DNA of 64,000 nucleotides from Pollutimonas sp035515055 (GCA_035515055.1 DATJBV010000062.1:1-64000); one strand, 5' to 3'. Shown: positions 34,026-42,831, counted from the stretch's first letter. Notes: generated by a model not told the origin, from the sequence alone. Numbers and translations: made by a program.

Positions 34026-35704
34026 TGGGTTACCTCGAGAGGCAGGCCTGTGGCGCGCCGCAAGGCGGCGTGTATGTCTTCCACCCGCGGCTCACGCCAC
34101 CTTGCCGCAATATGGTGGTCGGGCCGTATCAGGTAGCACGCGCCGTCCTTGACGTCGTAGCGCGCGGCCAGCACTCCGCCGCGGTCCACGATCACAGCCA
34201 TCCCCGGGGGCGTGTCCGGAATGCGTTCCAGGCCCATGACCACGACGATCTTCAGGCCGACGGGCTGCGACTGCAGCGTGGCAAGTTCGTCGAGCATGGC
34301 GCGAGAGGGCAGGCGCCCATTGCAGAACAAGGCGAGCGTGAAGCCGGGTCCGAGTTGCGCAAGCCACCAGCCGGAGTGGCCCTTGATGGATATGGGGCCG
34401 TCGGGAGCCACTGACCCGATGGGTAGGCGCTGGTCGAACGTGTCGGCATCAGGCGTGCCCAGGACCGACGCCGTATAGGCACTGGGCATGGAAAGCCGTC
34501 CGCTGTTGACAAGGCGTCGAGCGAAATCGTAATGCCTGGACAGGCGCAATGTCGTGTTGCGAAAGAGCAGGCTGATTTCGCTTTTCGGCGTGATGAAATC
34601 AGTGGAACGGGTGGAGTTCAGTATGTTTTCGTCCGCGGCCATTTCGCGCTCGGCGGAATAGGTGTCGATTAGCGTTGGGGGCGCAAGCTTTCGCTGAACC
34701 AGGTCGAGCTTCCAGGCCAGATTGTCGACGTCTTGCACGCCGCTGTTGGCGCCCCGCGCGCCGAAGGGCGAGACGCGGTGGGCGGCGTCGCCCGCGAACA
34801 GCACGCGGCCATGGTGAAAATTTTCCATGCGCTCACAGGCGAAGGTATATATGCTGACCCACTGCAACTCGAATGGTATATCGGGTCCCAGCAAGGACTG
34901 GATGCGGGGTATGACATTTTCCGGCTTGGTCTCTTCGGCCGGATCCGCATCCCATCCCAATTGGAAGTCGATGCGCCACACGTTGTCGGGTTGGCTGTGC
35001 AACAGCACGGACTGGCCGGGATGGAAGGGCGGGTCGAACCAGAACCACCGTTCATGGGGAAAGGACGCCTGCATCTTCACGTCGGCGATCAGGAATCGGT
35101 CGCGAAAAATCCGTCCGTGACTCTCCTGGCCCAGCATTTTCCGCAGGGAGGAACGCGCGCCGTCGCAGGCGACGAGCCAATCCGCCGAGGCGGAATAAGG
35201 ACCGTCGGGCGTGTCGATGGACAGGGTGACGTGGTCGTCGTGCTGCGCGACGCCGGTGGCCTGGTGTTTCCAGCGCAGGTCTATGTTGGGGTGGGCGACC
35301 GCCTGCTCATAGAGGTAGCCCTCGCAATAATATTGCTGAAGGTTGATGAAGGCCGGCCGATGGTGCCCCGGTTCGGGCAGCAGATCGAAACGCCAAACCT
35401 CTTTATCCTTGAAAAATACGCGGCCGACGTTCCAGGAAATTCCCTTCTGGACCATGCGTTCCCCCACGCCCAGGCGGTCCCAGATGTCCAGCGTGCGCTT
35501 GGCGAAGCAGATGGCGCGTGAGCCCGCGGAGAGCCGGTCATCGTCGTCGACCACCACCACCTTGTGGCCGCGCTGGGCCAGATCCAGCGCCAGGCTTAAA
35601 CCGACAGGCCCGGCACCGACCACGATATAGCTGTGGCGTTCGGCGCCGGAAGTTGGCGGTGGCTGGTATTCGAAGCGTATTGCCTGATAGTCGACGTCTG
35701 CCAC
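34022..35704 (-). CDS. FAD-dependent aromatic hydroxylase (candidate 3-hydroxyphenylacetate 6-hydroxylase, MhaA-like)
   Basis: A 560-residue class A flavoprotein monooxygenase (PF01494 type). The FAD-binding GXGXXG site is SYIVVGAGPVGLSLALDLAQ near residue 26. The second FAD/NAD(P)H motif DWLVACDGARSSLRKML is near residue 175, and the third is GRVLFAGDAAHRVSPFGARGANSG near residue 295. The C-terminal thioredoxin-like domain is typical of the 3-HPP hydroxylase subgroup. Neighbouring hmgA implies that the product is homogentisate, so 3-hydroxyphenylacetate is the likeliest substrate. Confidence 0.82.
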   Translation of the reverse strand: MADVDYQAIRFEYQPPPTSGAERHSYIVVGAGPVGLSLALDLAQRGHKVVVVDDDDRLSAGSRAICFAKRTLDIWDRLGVGERMVQKGISWNVGRVFFKDKEVWRFDLLPEPGHHRPAFINLQQYYCEGYLYEQAVAHPNIDLRWKHQATGVAQHDDHVTLSIDTPDGPYSASADWLVACDGARSSLRKMLGQESHGRIFRDRFLIADVKMQASFPHERWFWFDPPFHPGQSVLLHSQPDNVWRIDFQLGWDADPAEETKPENVIPRIQSLLGPDIPFELQWVSIYTFACERMENFHHGRVLFAGDAAHRVSPFGARGANSGVQDVDNLAWKLDLVQRKLAPPTLIDTYSAEREMAADENILNSTRSTDFITPKSEISLLFRNTTLRLSRHYDFARRLVNSGRLSMPSAYTASVLGTPDADTFDQRLPIGSVAPDGPISIKGHSGWWLAQLGPGFTLALFCNGRLPSRAMLDELATLQSQPVGLKIVVVMGLERIPDTPPGMAVIVDRGGVLAARYDVKDGACYLIRPDHHIAARWREPRVEDIHAALRRATGLPLEVTQ

Positions 35705-35725
35705 TCCGATTCTCCTTGGTTGGAT

Positions 35726-36679
35726 TTAGCCTTCCAGTTGCTTCCACATCTCGATGTCGCGCTCCGCCGTCCAGATGCGCGGCTCGTCGTAGCCTGTTGC
35801 TTCGTCATAGGCGCGCGATACATCGAACGGCATGCAATGATCGAAGATGACCCAGTCCGAATAGCGCGGCTTCATGAAGTCGTAGGTTTCGCGGTAAATG
35901 GTCTTGAGATCCTTCCCGTTGGCTACGCCGCTATTGACGCAGGAATACAAGTCGGTCAGGAACGCGCGTGTGCCGGCCAGACCGCGACGGACCTCGTCGG
36001 CGGACATAAGTGCGGGGCCGCGTCCGGGCACCAGCTTTTCGGCGCCGAATTCGGCCAGCGTGTCCAACGTATGCGGCCATTCGCGAAAGTAGCAGTCGCC
36101 GGCGTAAGGAGTGGACTGGTACTCGACCAGGTCGCCGGCAAAGACAATGCGCTGCTCGGGCAGCCACGCGATGGTGTCGCCTTTGGTGTGGCCGCGGCCG
36201 ACTTGCAGGATCTGGACTTCAAGATTGCCCAGGTTCACCGTCATTTCGCCGTCGAACGTAATGGTGGGCCATGTGAGGCCGGGTGGCACGGATTCGACAT
36301 TGCGGAACAGGCGGGGGAAACGGGCGATCTCGCTGGCTTTGTCTTCTTCGCCGCGCTCGACGATAAGGTCGTAGGTATCGCGGCTGGCAATGATCTCTTG
36401 GGCGCCATAGGCCGACGCGCCCAGCACCCGCACGGCATGGTAGTGCGACAGCAGAATGTACTTGATGGGCTTGTCGGTGACTTCCTTGACGCGGCGGATC
36501 ACATCCTGGGCCATGACCGGCGTGGCTTGCGTGTCGATGACCATGACGGCGTCGTCGCCGATGATGATGCCGGTGTTCGGATCGCCTTCGGCCGTATAGG
36601 CATAGGCATTGTCCGACAGTTTTTCGAATGAAACGACCTTGTCTTCAAGATCGGCGTGAGAGGCAAACTTTTTAGTCAT
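35726..36679 (-). CDS. MBL-fold metallohydrolase-like protein with altered metal motif
   Basis: A 317-residue metallo-beta-lactamase-fold protein, first gene of the aromatic operon. The fold is clear: NTGIIIGDDAVMVIDTQATP, then LLSHYHAVRVLGA, VGRGHTKGDTIAWLP, RIVFAGDLVEY and VIFDHCMPFD. The normal HXHXDH zinc motif reads HYHAVR, so the aspartate and third histidine are replaced by valine and arginine. The GHT, AGD and DHC ligands remain. It may bind one metal or act as a lactonase- or thioesterase-like helper in the pathway. ATG 36679 is preferred to a longer frame that runs into the operator. Confidence 0.8.
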   Translation of the reverse strand: MTKKFASHADLEDKVVSFEKLSDNAYAYTAEGDPNTGIIIGDDAVMVIDTQATPVMAQDVIRRVKEVTDKPIKYILLSHYHAVRVLGASAYGAQEIIASRDTYDLIVERGEEDKASEIARFPRLFRNVESVPPGLTWPTITFDGEMTVNLGNLEVQILQVGRGHTKGDTIAWLPEQRIVFAGDLVEYQSTPYAGDCYFREWPHTLDTLAEFGAEKLVPGRGPALMSADEVRRGLAGTRAFLTDLYSCVNSGVANGKDLKTIYRETYDFMKPRYSDWVIFDHCMPFDVSRAYDEATGYDEPRIWTAERDIEMWKQLEG

Positions 36680-36720
36680 GGGGGGGAGTCTCCGGTCAGA
36701 TGGCGAAAATATAGCCCAGT

Positions 36721-36756
36721 ATTCGTTTATATGCAATCAATTCGTTATAAACGAAT
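36721..36756. promoter_or_regulatory. Palindromic operator of the hmgA operon
   Basis: ATTCGTT-ATA-AACGAAT (36740-36756) is a perfect 7+3+7 palindrome. A further half-site, ATTCGTTTATA (36721-36731), is the exact complement of TATAAACGAAT in the palindrome. The sites lie 42-77 bp before the first gene of the operon, right after the mutM stop. This is the usual architecture for a MarR-, TetR- or IclR-type repressor of an aromatic pathway. No such regulator gene is adjacent. Confidence 0.65.
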
Positions 36757-36762
36757 GACATG

Positions 36763-37590
36763 CTAGCGTCGTTGGCACTTCGGGCAGTAATACGTGGCGC
36801 GCTGCCCCTGGACAATTCGCCTTATGGGGGTCGTGCATACGGCGCAGGGCTGGTTCTGTTTTTCGTACACCGCCGCATGCAAGTCGAAGTACGCCCCCGG
36901 CGCGCCAGTGGCATTCACATAATCGCGCAGCGTGCTGCCTCCCGATGCCAGGGCATCGTTGAGCGTCTGCACGAGGGCGGGCACAAGACGGCGGCAGCGG
37001 GCCAGGCTGAGGCTGCCCGCCGGCGCGCGTGGATTGATACGGGCGCGGAACAAGGCCTCGGACGCATAAATGTTGCCGGCGCCGACCACGATGTTCCCGG
37101 CCAGCAGGGCTTGCTTGATCGACAAGGTCTTGCCTTGCAGTCGCTGATGCAAATAGTGCGGAGTGAACAGGGGATCGAACGGTTCGATGCCGAGCTTGCC
37201 TAACAATATATGGCCGTCCACCGGTCCGTCTTGGGCGTCGTGCCAAAGAATGGCGCCGAAACGGCGGGGATCGTGCAGCAGAAACCGGGCATGGTCGAAT
37301 ATCCATTCGGCGTGGTCGTGCTTGCGGCGCGGTTCGTCAAGCGCGACGCGGCGCAGCGATCCGGACATGCCCAGGTGAATGATCTGGGTGCCGTGATCGA
37401 AGTTAATGAGCAGGTACTTGCCGCGGCGTTCACAGCTCACGACTTTGTGGCCGGAGACCGTTTGTTCGAGGCTGGGCGGTACCGGCCAGCGCATACGCGG
37501 TTCATGTACGACGAACCGCCTTAATATGTGGTCAGGCATAATCGTCGCTATTCCACGACGCGTCGTCTCGACTTCTGGCAGTTCAGGCAT
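36763..37590 (-). CDS. mutM: Formamidopyrimidine-DNA glycosylase
   Basis: This base-excision repair enzyme removes 8-oxoguanine and related lesions and nicks the strand. The 275-residue product has the N-terminal catalytic PELPEVETTRRG (Pro after Met, then Glu), the helix-two-turn-helix VGAGNIYASEALFRARI, and a complete C-terminal zinc finger CAVCTTPIRRIVQGQRATYYCPKC. It is divergent from the TPR gene with a short shared region. Confidence 0.97.
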   Translation of the reverse strand: MPELPEVETTRRGIATIMPDHILRRFVVHEPRMRWPVPPSLEQTVSGHKVVSCERRGKYLLINFDHGTQIIHLGMSGSLRRVALDEPRRKHDHAEWIFDHARFLLHDPRRFGAILWHDAQDGPVDGHILLGKLGIEPFDPLFTPHYLHQRLQGKTLSIKQALLAGNIVVGAGNIYASEALFRARINPRAPAGSLSLARCRRLVPALVQTLNDALASGGSTLRDYVNATGAPGAYFDLHAAVYEKQNQPCAVCTTPIRRIVQGQRATYYCPKCQRR

Positions 37591-37676
37591 AAGTGGGTGA
37601 TAACATCCTTAAATCCGTGTGTCTAATTTTGCCATCTGACGCTTTATTACAGGCGCAGCGGCGATGGTTCTCTTTA

Positions 37677-39455
37677 ATGAAACGTTCAATTTTCGTGCTG
37701 CTGGCCGCGTTCGCGGCTGTTGTCCCGCAGTGGTCTGCTTCGGCGAATGCCGCCACGGCCGAAAAGCCGCGCGAGCAAATCGAACAAATCCGACTCCGGC
37801 CTGGCGAATTGCCTGCCGTCAAGCTTACCGCCGATATCCTGTACCGGCTACTTGCCTCCGAAATCGCCGCGCAACGCGGCCGGTACGACATGGCCAGCCA
37901 GACACTGCTGGACCTGGCGCGCGAAACTTCCGACGCACGCCTTGCCAAACGCGCCTTCCAGTTTTCCATGGCCGATCGCGACCTCCCTCGAGCCCTGAGC
38001 GCCGCCAAAGAATGGGCATTGCTGGCACCGGGCGACCCTGAAGCCATAGCGGCATCGCTGGCATTGGCGGCGTCCAATGGCCAGACCGCCGGGCTGGCCT
38101 CGGCCATACGCACCCGCATCGACAAGGCCGAGAACAAAGAGCAGGCAGTCATACAGGCATCCGCTATCGTCGGCAAGATGGCCGACAAGCGTCTGGCCCT
38201 CCAGGTCTTGGAAAGATCCCTGCCCCCGGGCGTCGGCTCGTTGGCCGTTACCCACCTGGCCTTGGCCGATGCCGCCTGGGCGGCCACCGATCCGGCACGC
38301 GCCTTGACCGAGGCGCGCCAAGCCCTTGCGTTGGACCCCGCCTCGGAAGTCGCGGCCCAGCGGGTGCTGGAATATGGCTTGCATGTCGACTCGGTCGCCG
38401 CCATCAGTGAAACGCGCAAGTACATCGATACGCATCCGGATAGCCGCAAACTGCAGCTGATGCTGGTCAATCGACTGGTCGAGCGTCATGAATTCGCCGA
38501 GGCGCTGGCGCAAGTCCAGGCCATGCGTAGCCGTTCGCCGGAAGACTTCGACCTCCTCTACACGCAGGCCGAAGTCAATATGCGCGCGGGCAACTACCCG
38601 CAGGCGCAGGCGCTGCTCGAGGAATACATCAATGTCCAGATGCAGCGTCGCCAGTCCATCAACGACAAGGCCAGCAATGCCATTGCGGATGCATCGGACG
38701 CCCGTCTATTGATGGTGCAGATTGCCGAGAAGCAAAACCGCCTCGATGACGCCATCGCGCAGCTCGACCTCATCGACGATACTTCGCTGCGTTTCCAGGC
38801 CCAGATTCATAAGGCGGTGTTGCAGGCCCGCCAAGGCAAGCTGGCGCAAGCGAAGGCCACCATCGACGCGCTCAAGCCTCAACAACACCACCAGCGCACA
38901 GTGGCCGCACTTACGCTTGCCAGTATCTATCGGGAAGCGGGGCGCACCGATGACGCCGTCCAGACCCTGGTCGACGCCGATGCCGCCATGCCGGATACGG
39001 CCGAGATCAAATACGACCTTGCCATGCTTTACGAGCGGCAAGGCAAGTTCGAACAATTCGAAACGTTGCTGCGCCGCGTGATCGAGCTCGATCCGGGCAA
39101 TGCCAACGCCTACAATTCGCTGGGCTACACTTATGCGGACCGCAATATTCGGCTCGACGAAGCCCAGCAACTCCTGGAGCGCGCGCTCGAACTGGATCCG
39201 TCCAATGCCTATATCCTCGACAGCGTGGGCTGGTACTTGTTTCGCACGGGCGATTACGAGGCCGCGCTGGAATACCTGCAGCGTTCCTACGAACAACTGC
39301 CCACGGCCGATGTGGCGGCCCATGTCGGGGAAGTGCTGTGGATCCTGAATCGCAAACAAGAGGCAATGGCCATCTGGCGGGCCGGTAATCAAAAGGATCC
39401 GGCAAACGAGGCGCTGGTCAAGACGCTCAAGCGCCTGGGAGTGAAGCTTAAATGA
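37677..39455 (+). CDS. Secreted tetratricopeptide-repeat protein
   Basis: A 592-residue protein that begins with a signal peptide (MKRSIFVLLAAFAAVVPQWS, probable cleavage near ASANA) and continues as TPR repeats to the end. Clear repeats include NAYNSLGYTYADRNIRLDEA and NAYILDSVGWYLFRTGDYEA near residues 490-545. ATG 37677 is chosen because a longer frame from GTG 37593 would begin two bases from the mutM start codon. The stop overlaps lolB. Such proteins sit upstream of lolB-ispE in many betaproteobacteria and probably scaffold an envelope complex. Confidence 0.85.
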   Translation: MKRSIFVLLAAFAAVVPQWSASANAATAEKPREQIEQIRLRPGELPAVKLTADILYRLLASEIAAQRGRYDMASQTLLDLARETSDARLAKRAFQFSMADRDLPRALSAAKEWALLAPGDPEAIAASLALAASNGQTAGLASAIRTRIDKAENKEQAVIQASAIVGKMADKRLALQVLERSLPPGVGSLAVTHLALADAAWAATDPARALTEARQALALDPASEVAAQRVLEYGLHVDSVAAISETRKYIDTHPDSRKLQLMLVNRLVERHEFAEALAQVQAMRSRSPEDFDLLYTQAEVNMRAGNYPQAQALLEEYINVQMQRRQSINDKASNAIADASDARLLMVQIAEKQNRLDDAIAQLDLIDDTSLRFQAQIHKAVLQARQGKLAQAKATIDALKPQQHHQRTVAALTLASIYREAGRTDDAVQTLVDADAAMPDTAEIKYDLAMLYERQGKFEQFETLLRRVIELDPGNANAYNSLGYTYADRNIRLDEAQQLLERALELDPSNAYILDSVGWYLFRTGDYEAALEYLQRSYEQLPTADVAAHVGEVLWILNRKQEAMAIWRAGNQKDPANEALVKTLKRLGVKLK

Positions 39456-40033
39456 CGCAGGATTGGTTTGCTCGTGTCCGGATTTGGTGTTGCATGGTGG
39501 TGGCGGCGGTTTTTCTTGGGGCTTGCGCCACGCCTCCGCCCATTGCCGGCGATGGCGGCCCGGCATTCGATCGCAGCGGACGGTTCGCGCTCAGCGTGCA
39601 GTACTTCAATGGCAAGCAAGAGGCGGTCCAGGGCGGCTTCGCCTGGCATGACGCCGGGCGGTCGCTCGAGCTGGATCTGGCCAATCCGCTGGGCAACACC
39701 TTGGCTCGCGTGCAAGTCGTGCCCGGCCATGCCATTCTCACGCGCAGCAACGGCGAAACGGAACAGGCGCCGCACGCCGACGCCCTGGTCGAAAAGGTCT
39801 TGGGCAGCCCGATACCGGTGGAAGGCCTTCGGGACTGGTTGCAAGGGCGCACCGGCGCCGACCCGGTTGCCAATCTTGAAAAGAATAGTTCCGGCCAGCC
39901 TGTATCGTTCAGCCAGAATGGCTGGCGCGTGCAGTTGTCGCGCTACGACGTGCTCGGTCCCACGCTGCTCCAGATGAACCGCAACGACGCCAACCGCAGC
40001 ATCAGCGTGCGCCTCGTCACCGATCGAAGCTGA
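39452..40033 (+). CDS. lolB: Outer-membrane lipoprotein LolB
   Basis: LolB receives lipoproteins from LolA and inserts them in the outer membrane. The 193-residue product has a lipoprotein signal with lipobox LGAC near residue 25 and a LolA/LolB-type beta-barrel body (FALSVQYFNGKQEAVQGGFAW, LDLANPLGNTLARV). The start overlaps the TPR stop (ATGA), and ispE follows after nine bases. Confidence 0.9.
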   Translation: MTQDWFARVRIWCCMVVAAVFLGACATPPPIAGDGGPAFDRSGRFALSVQYFNGKQEAVQGGFAWHDAGRSLELDLANPLGNTLARVQVVPGHAILTRSNGETEQAPHADALVEKVLGSPIPVEGLRDWLQGRTGADPVANLEKNSSGQPVSFSQNGWRVQLSRYDVLGPTLLQMNRNDANRSISVRLVTDRS

Positions 40034-40042
40034 GTCCGGCGC

Positions 40043-40969
40043 ATGGCTTTATACGATGTGCCGGCGCCAGCCAAGATCAATCTCTTCCTCCATGTCGTCG
40101 GACGGCGCGGGGACGGATATCACTTGCTGGAAACGGCATTCCGCTTCATCGATCTCTGCGATACGCTGGACTTCGATGTGCGCCGGGACGGAAGAATACT
40201 GCGCGACGATGGCGGGATCCCCGGCCTCGCCGCCGAAGACGATCTGGTGGTGCGGGCGGCGACCGCGCTGCGGGTGGCGACGGGAACCGCGCTGGGCGCC
40301 CAGATTCGCTATCGCAAAATAATTCCCTCGGGGGGCGGCCTGGGCGGCGGCTCCAGCGATGCGGCCAGCACCCTCATTGCATTGAACCGCTTGTGGAACA
40401 CGGGCCTGGGCCGCGAAGACCTGATGCGCATCGGCCTTTCGCTGGGAGCCGACGTTCCAGTGTTCATATTCGGACAGCCGGCATTCGCGCAAGGGGTGGG
40501 CGACATTCTCCGCCCCGTCGACATGCCGGAGCGCGCTTACCTTGTCGTGCAGCCGCCCCAGAATGTACCCACGGCCGGGGTGTTTTCGTCGCCCGATTTG
40601 ACAAGAGATTCTCCTTCGGTCAAAATGCTGGTCTTTACTGATTGGCACGCAAGAAACGCACCAAGTAACGGCTTTACACAGGCTGGCTTATTTGGGCGCA
40701 ACGACCTTGAACCGGTTGTTTTTGCAAAGTATCCCACCGTGGAAGCTACGGCCTCGTGGCTAGCGCGGCAGGGACTCACGGCAAGAATGTCAGGTTCCGG
40801 CGCGTGTATTTTTGTCGAATTTGTAACGTTGGCGGAAGCGGCGGCATGTCGGCAGGAAATTATCGGTAAAATGCCAAGTCGTGAAAGCGGCAACGCAACG
40901 GTAGTTCAAAACGCTTGGGCGTGTTCCGGGTTGTTTGATCATCCGTTACGACACTGGATTAGCAGTTGA
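40043..40969 (+). CDS. ispE: 4-diphosphocytidyl-2-C-methyl-D-erythritol kinase
   Basis: This GHMP kinase phosphorylates CDP-methylerythritol in the MEP isoprenoid pathway. The 308-residue product has PAKINLFLHVVGRRGDGYH at the N-terminus, the ATP loop IPSGGGLGGGSSDAAS near residue 98 and GLTARMSGSGACIFVEF near residue 250. GC content falls in the 3' third of the gene: 27 of 60 bases are G or C in 40621-40680, against 44 of 60 in 40321-40380. The gene ends just before a tRNA. Confidence 0.95.
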   Translation: MALYDVPAPAKINLFLHVVGRRGDGYHLLETAFRFIDLCDTLDFDVRRDGRILRDDGGIPGLAAEDDLVVRAATALRVATGTALGAQIRYRKIIPSGGGLGGGSSDAASTLIALNRLWNTGLGREDLMRIGLSLGADVPVFIFGQPAFAQGVGDILRPVDMPERAYLVVQPPQNVPTAGVFSSPDLTRDSPSVKMLVFTDWHARNAPSNGFTQAGLFGRNDLEPVVFAKYPTVEATASWLARQGLTARMSGSGACIFVEFVTLAEAAACRQEIIGKMPSRESGNATVVQNAWACSGLFDHPLRHWISS

Positions 40970-40971
40970 AT

Positions 40972-41048
40972 TGGGGAATCGCCAAGCTGGTTAAGGCACT
41001 GGATTTTGATTCCAGCATGCGAAGGTTCGAATCCTTCTTCCCCAGCCA
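40972..41048 (+). tRNA. tRNA-Gln (anticodon UUG)
   Basis: A complete cloverleaf with CCA encoded. The acceptor stem is TGGGGAA (40972-40978) with TTCCCCA (41038-41044), then discriminator G and CCA. The anticodon arm is CTGGA-TTTTGAT-TCCAG, giving anticodon TTG. The T-loop is GGTTCGAATCC. The position between ispE and prs is conserved in betaproteobacteria. Confidence 0.97.
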
Positions 41049-41161
41049 CTTTCTCAAGCCGCACAGGCTTGCAGTCAACGTAAAGCTGTTGAGTCGGCCC
41101 CTGACGGCGGTGCTGGTCAACGGCTTTTTTGTTTAACGCAATGCCAACTTTAGCGTCCATC

Positions 41162-42112
41162 ATGACACACGACAGATTCATGATTTTTACCGGCACAGCG
41201 AACACTCGCCTGGCGGTCGATGTTGCCAATCACCTCGATATGTCGTTGGGAAAAATGACGGTAGGTCGTTTTTCAGACGGTGAAGTCATGGTCGAAATCA
41301 ATGAAAATGTACGCGGCAAAGACGTTTTCGTATTGCAGCCCACGTGCGCGCCGACCAACGACAGCCTGATGGAAATCATGGTCATGGTCGATGCCTTGCG
41401 CCGTGCCTCGGCAGGCAAGATCACCGCAGCCATCCCGTACTTCGGCTACGCCCGGCAAGATCGCCGGCCGCGTTCCGCGCGGGTCTCCATTTCGGCCAAA
41501 GTCGTGGCCAACATGTTGCAGGTCGTGGGCGTCGACCGCGTCATGACCATGGACCTGCATGCCGACCAGATCCAGGGTTTTTTCGATATCCCGGTCGACA
41601 ACATCTACGCCGGTCCTATCTTGCTTGGCGACATCTGGCGCCGCAATTATCAGGACCTGGTGGTCGTTTCGCCCGATATCGGCGGCGTGGTGCGTGCCCG
41701 CGCGCTGGCCAAGCAGCTGGAAGCCGACCTGGCCATCATCGACAAGCGCCGTCCGCGCGCCAATGTGTCGGAAGTCATGAACATCATCGGCGAGGTCGAT
41801 GGCCGCACCTGCATCATCATGGACGACATGGTCGACACCGCCGGCACGCTGTGCAAGGCCGCGCAGGCGCTTAAAGAGCGCGGCGCCGTCACCGTGTACG
41901 CCTATTGCACGCACCCGGTATTGTCCGGCGATGCCGTGCAGCGCATTACCGAGTCCGAACTCGACGAACTCGTCGTCACCGACACGATCCCGCTTTCCGA
42001 AAAAGGGCGGGCTTGCAAGAAAATACGCCAATTGTCGTGCGCGTCGCTGCTGGGCGAAACCATATTGCGCATCTCGCATGCGGAATCGGTCAGCTCGCTC
42101 TTCGTCGACTAA
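41162..42112 (+). CDS. prs: Ribose-phosphate pyrophosphokinase
   Basis: This enzyme makes PRPP from ribose 5-phosphate and ATP for nucleotides, histidine, tryptophan and NAD. The 316-residue product has MIFTGTANTRLAVDVANHLD, the flexible loop YARQDRRPRSARVSISAKVV, the PRPP-site DMVDTAGTLCKAA and DLHADQIQGFFDIPVDN. The start at ATG 41162 gives the N-terminus usual in this family (MTHDRFMIFTGTAN); the upstream in-frame ATG would add seven residues. Confidence 0.96.
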   Translation: MTHDRFMIFTGTANTRLAVDVANHLDMSLGKMTVGRFSDGEVMVEINENVRGKDVFVLQPTCAPTNDSLMEIMVMVDALRRASAGKITAAIPYFGYARQDRRPRSARVSISAKVVANMLQVVGVDRVMTMDLHADQIQGFFDIPVDNIYAGPILLGDIWRRNYQDLVVVSPDIGGVVRARALAKQLEADLAIIDKRRPRANVSEVMNIIGEVDGRTCIIMDDMVDTAGTLCKAAQALKERGAVTVYAYCTHPVLSGDAVQRITESELDELVVTDTIPLSEKGRACKKIRQLSCASLLGETILRISHAESVSSLFVD

Positions 42113-42121
42113 CACCATACC

Positions 42122-42200
42122 GTTGCCTGCTGGTCGCGGCAGGCAACAGTCGCTCGCAGCATACGCTGCGTTTACCAACAGGGGCTTGCGAGCCTCTTAC
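42122..42200 (+). promoter_or_regulatory. Hairpin-rich leader between prs and rplY
   Basis: The 107-bp spacer before rplY holds a 9-bp hairpin (GTTGCCTGC with GCAGGCAAC, about 42122-42147). A second hairpin, CGCAGC/GCTGCG, follows, and its left arm could instead pair with a later TGCGAG. None is followed by a U-run. Ribosomal protein L25 is known to regulate its own mRNA in E. coli, so this may be an autoregulatory leader. Confidence 0.45.
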
Positions 42201-42219
42201 CAAGTTTTTGGAGCTTTTC

Positions 42220-42831
42220 ATGAAATTCAACGCCACCTCACGTAGCGATAAGGGTACGAGTGCGAGCCGCCGCCTGCGCCACGCTGGCCGTGTCCCCGCC
42301 ATCGTCTACGGCGGCACCGCCGAGGCAGCAAGCATCGAACTGGATCACAACGAGATCTATCATGCTTTGCGCAAGGAATCCTTCCATGCATCCATCCTGT
42401 CGATGGAACTGGATGGCAAGTCAGGTCAACAAGTGCTGCTGCGCGCCGTGCAATGGCACCCGTACAAGCAGCAAGTCCTGCACGTCGATTTCCAGCGTGT
42501 CGATGCTTCGCAAGCATTGACCACAAAAGTGCCCTTGCACTTCATCAATGCTGAAACGTCGCCTGCGGTCAAACTTAGCGGCGCCATTGTCAGCCATGTA
42601 TTGACCGAGCTGGAAATTGTCTGCCTGCCTGCCAACCTGCCTCCATTCATCGAAGTGGATCTGGGCAACCTGCTTGCTGAAACCGTCGTTCACCTGTCCG
42701 ACATCACGATGCCCAAGGGTGTGGTTCCCGCATTGCACGGCGGCGAAAGCGACCCCGTTATTGCTTCGGCTCACGTCAAGGCCGGTAGCGCCGCCGACGC
42801 GGCAGCCGCCGATACCAACGCTGCTGAATAA
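42220..42831 (+). CDS. rplY: 50S ribosomal protein L25 (Ctc form)
   Basis: L25 binds 5S rRNA in the large subunit. The 203-residue product is the long Ctc form: an N-terminal 5S-binding domain (KFNATSRSDKGTSASRRLR, then VPAIVYGG) and a C-terminal domain of unknown role, ending in an Ala-rich tail. TTTGGAGC lies before the ATG. It sits between prs and pth, the usual arrangement, and is followed by a strong terminator. Confidence 0.95.
   Translation: MKFNATSRSDKGTSASRRLRHAGRVPAIVYGGTAEAASIELDHNEIYHALRKESFHASILSMELDGKSGQQVLLRAVQWHPYKQQVLHVDFQRVDASQALTTKVPLHFINAETSPAVKLSGAIVSHVLTELEIVCLPANLPPFIEVDLGNLLAETVVHLSDITMPKGVVPALHGGESDPVIASAHVKAGSAADAAAADTNAAE

Noticed and set aside
41905..42219. N-terminal extension of the L25 frame over the end of prs
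   Set aside because: L25 begins at ATG 42220 with a good ribosome site; the extension is a shadow of prs.
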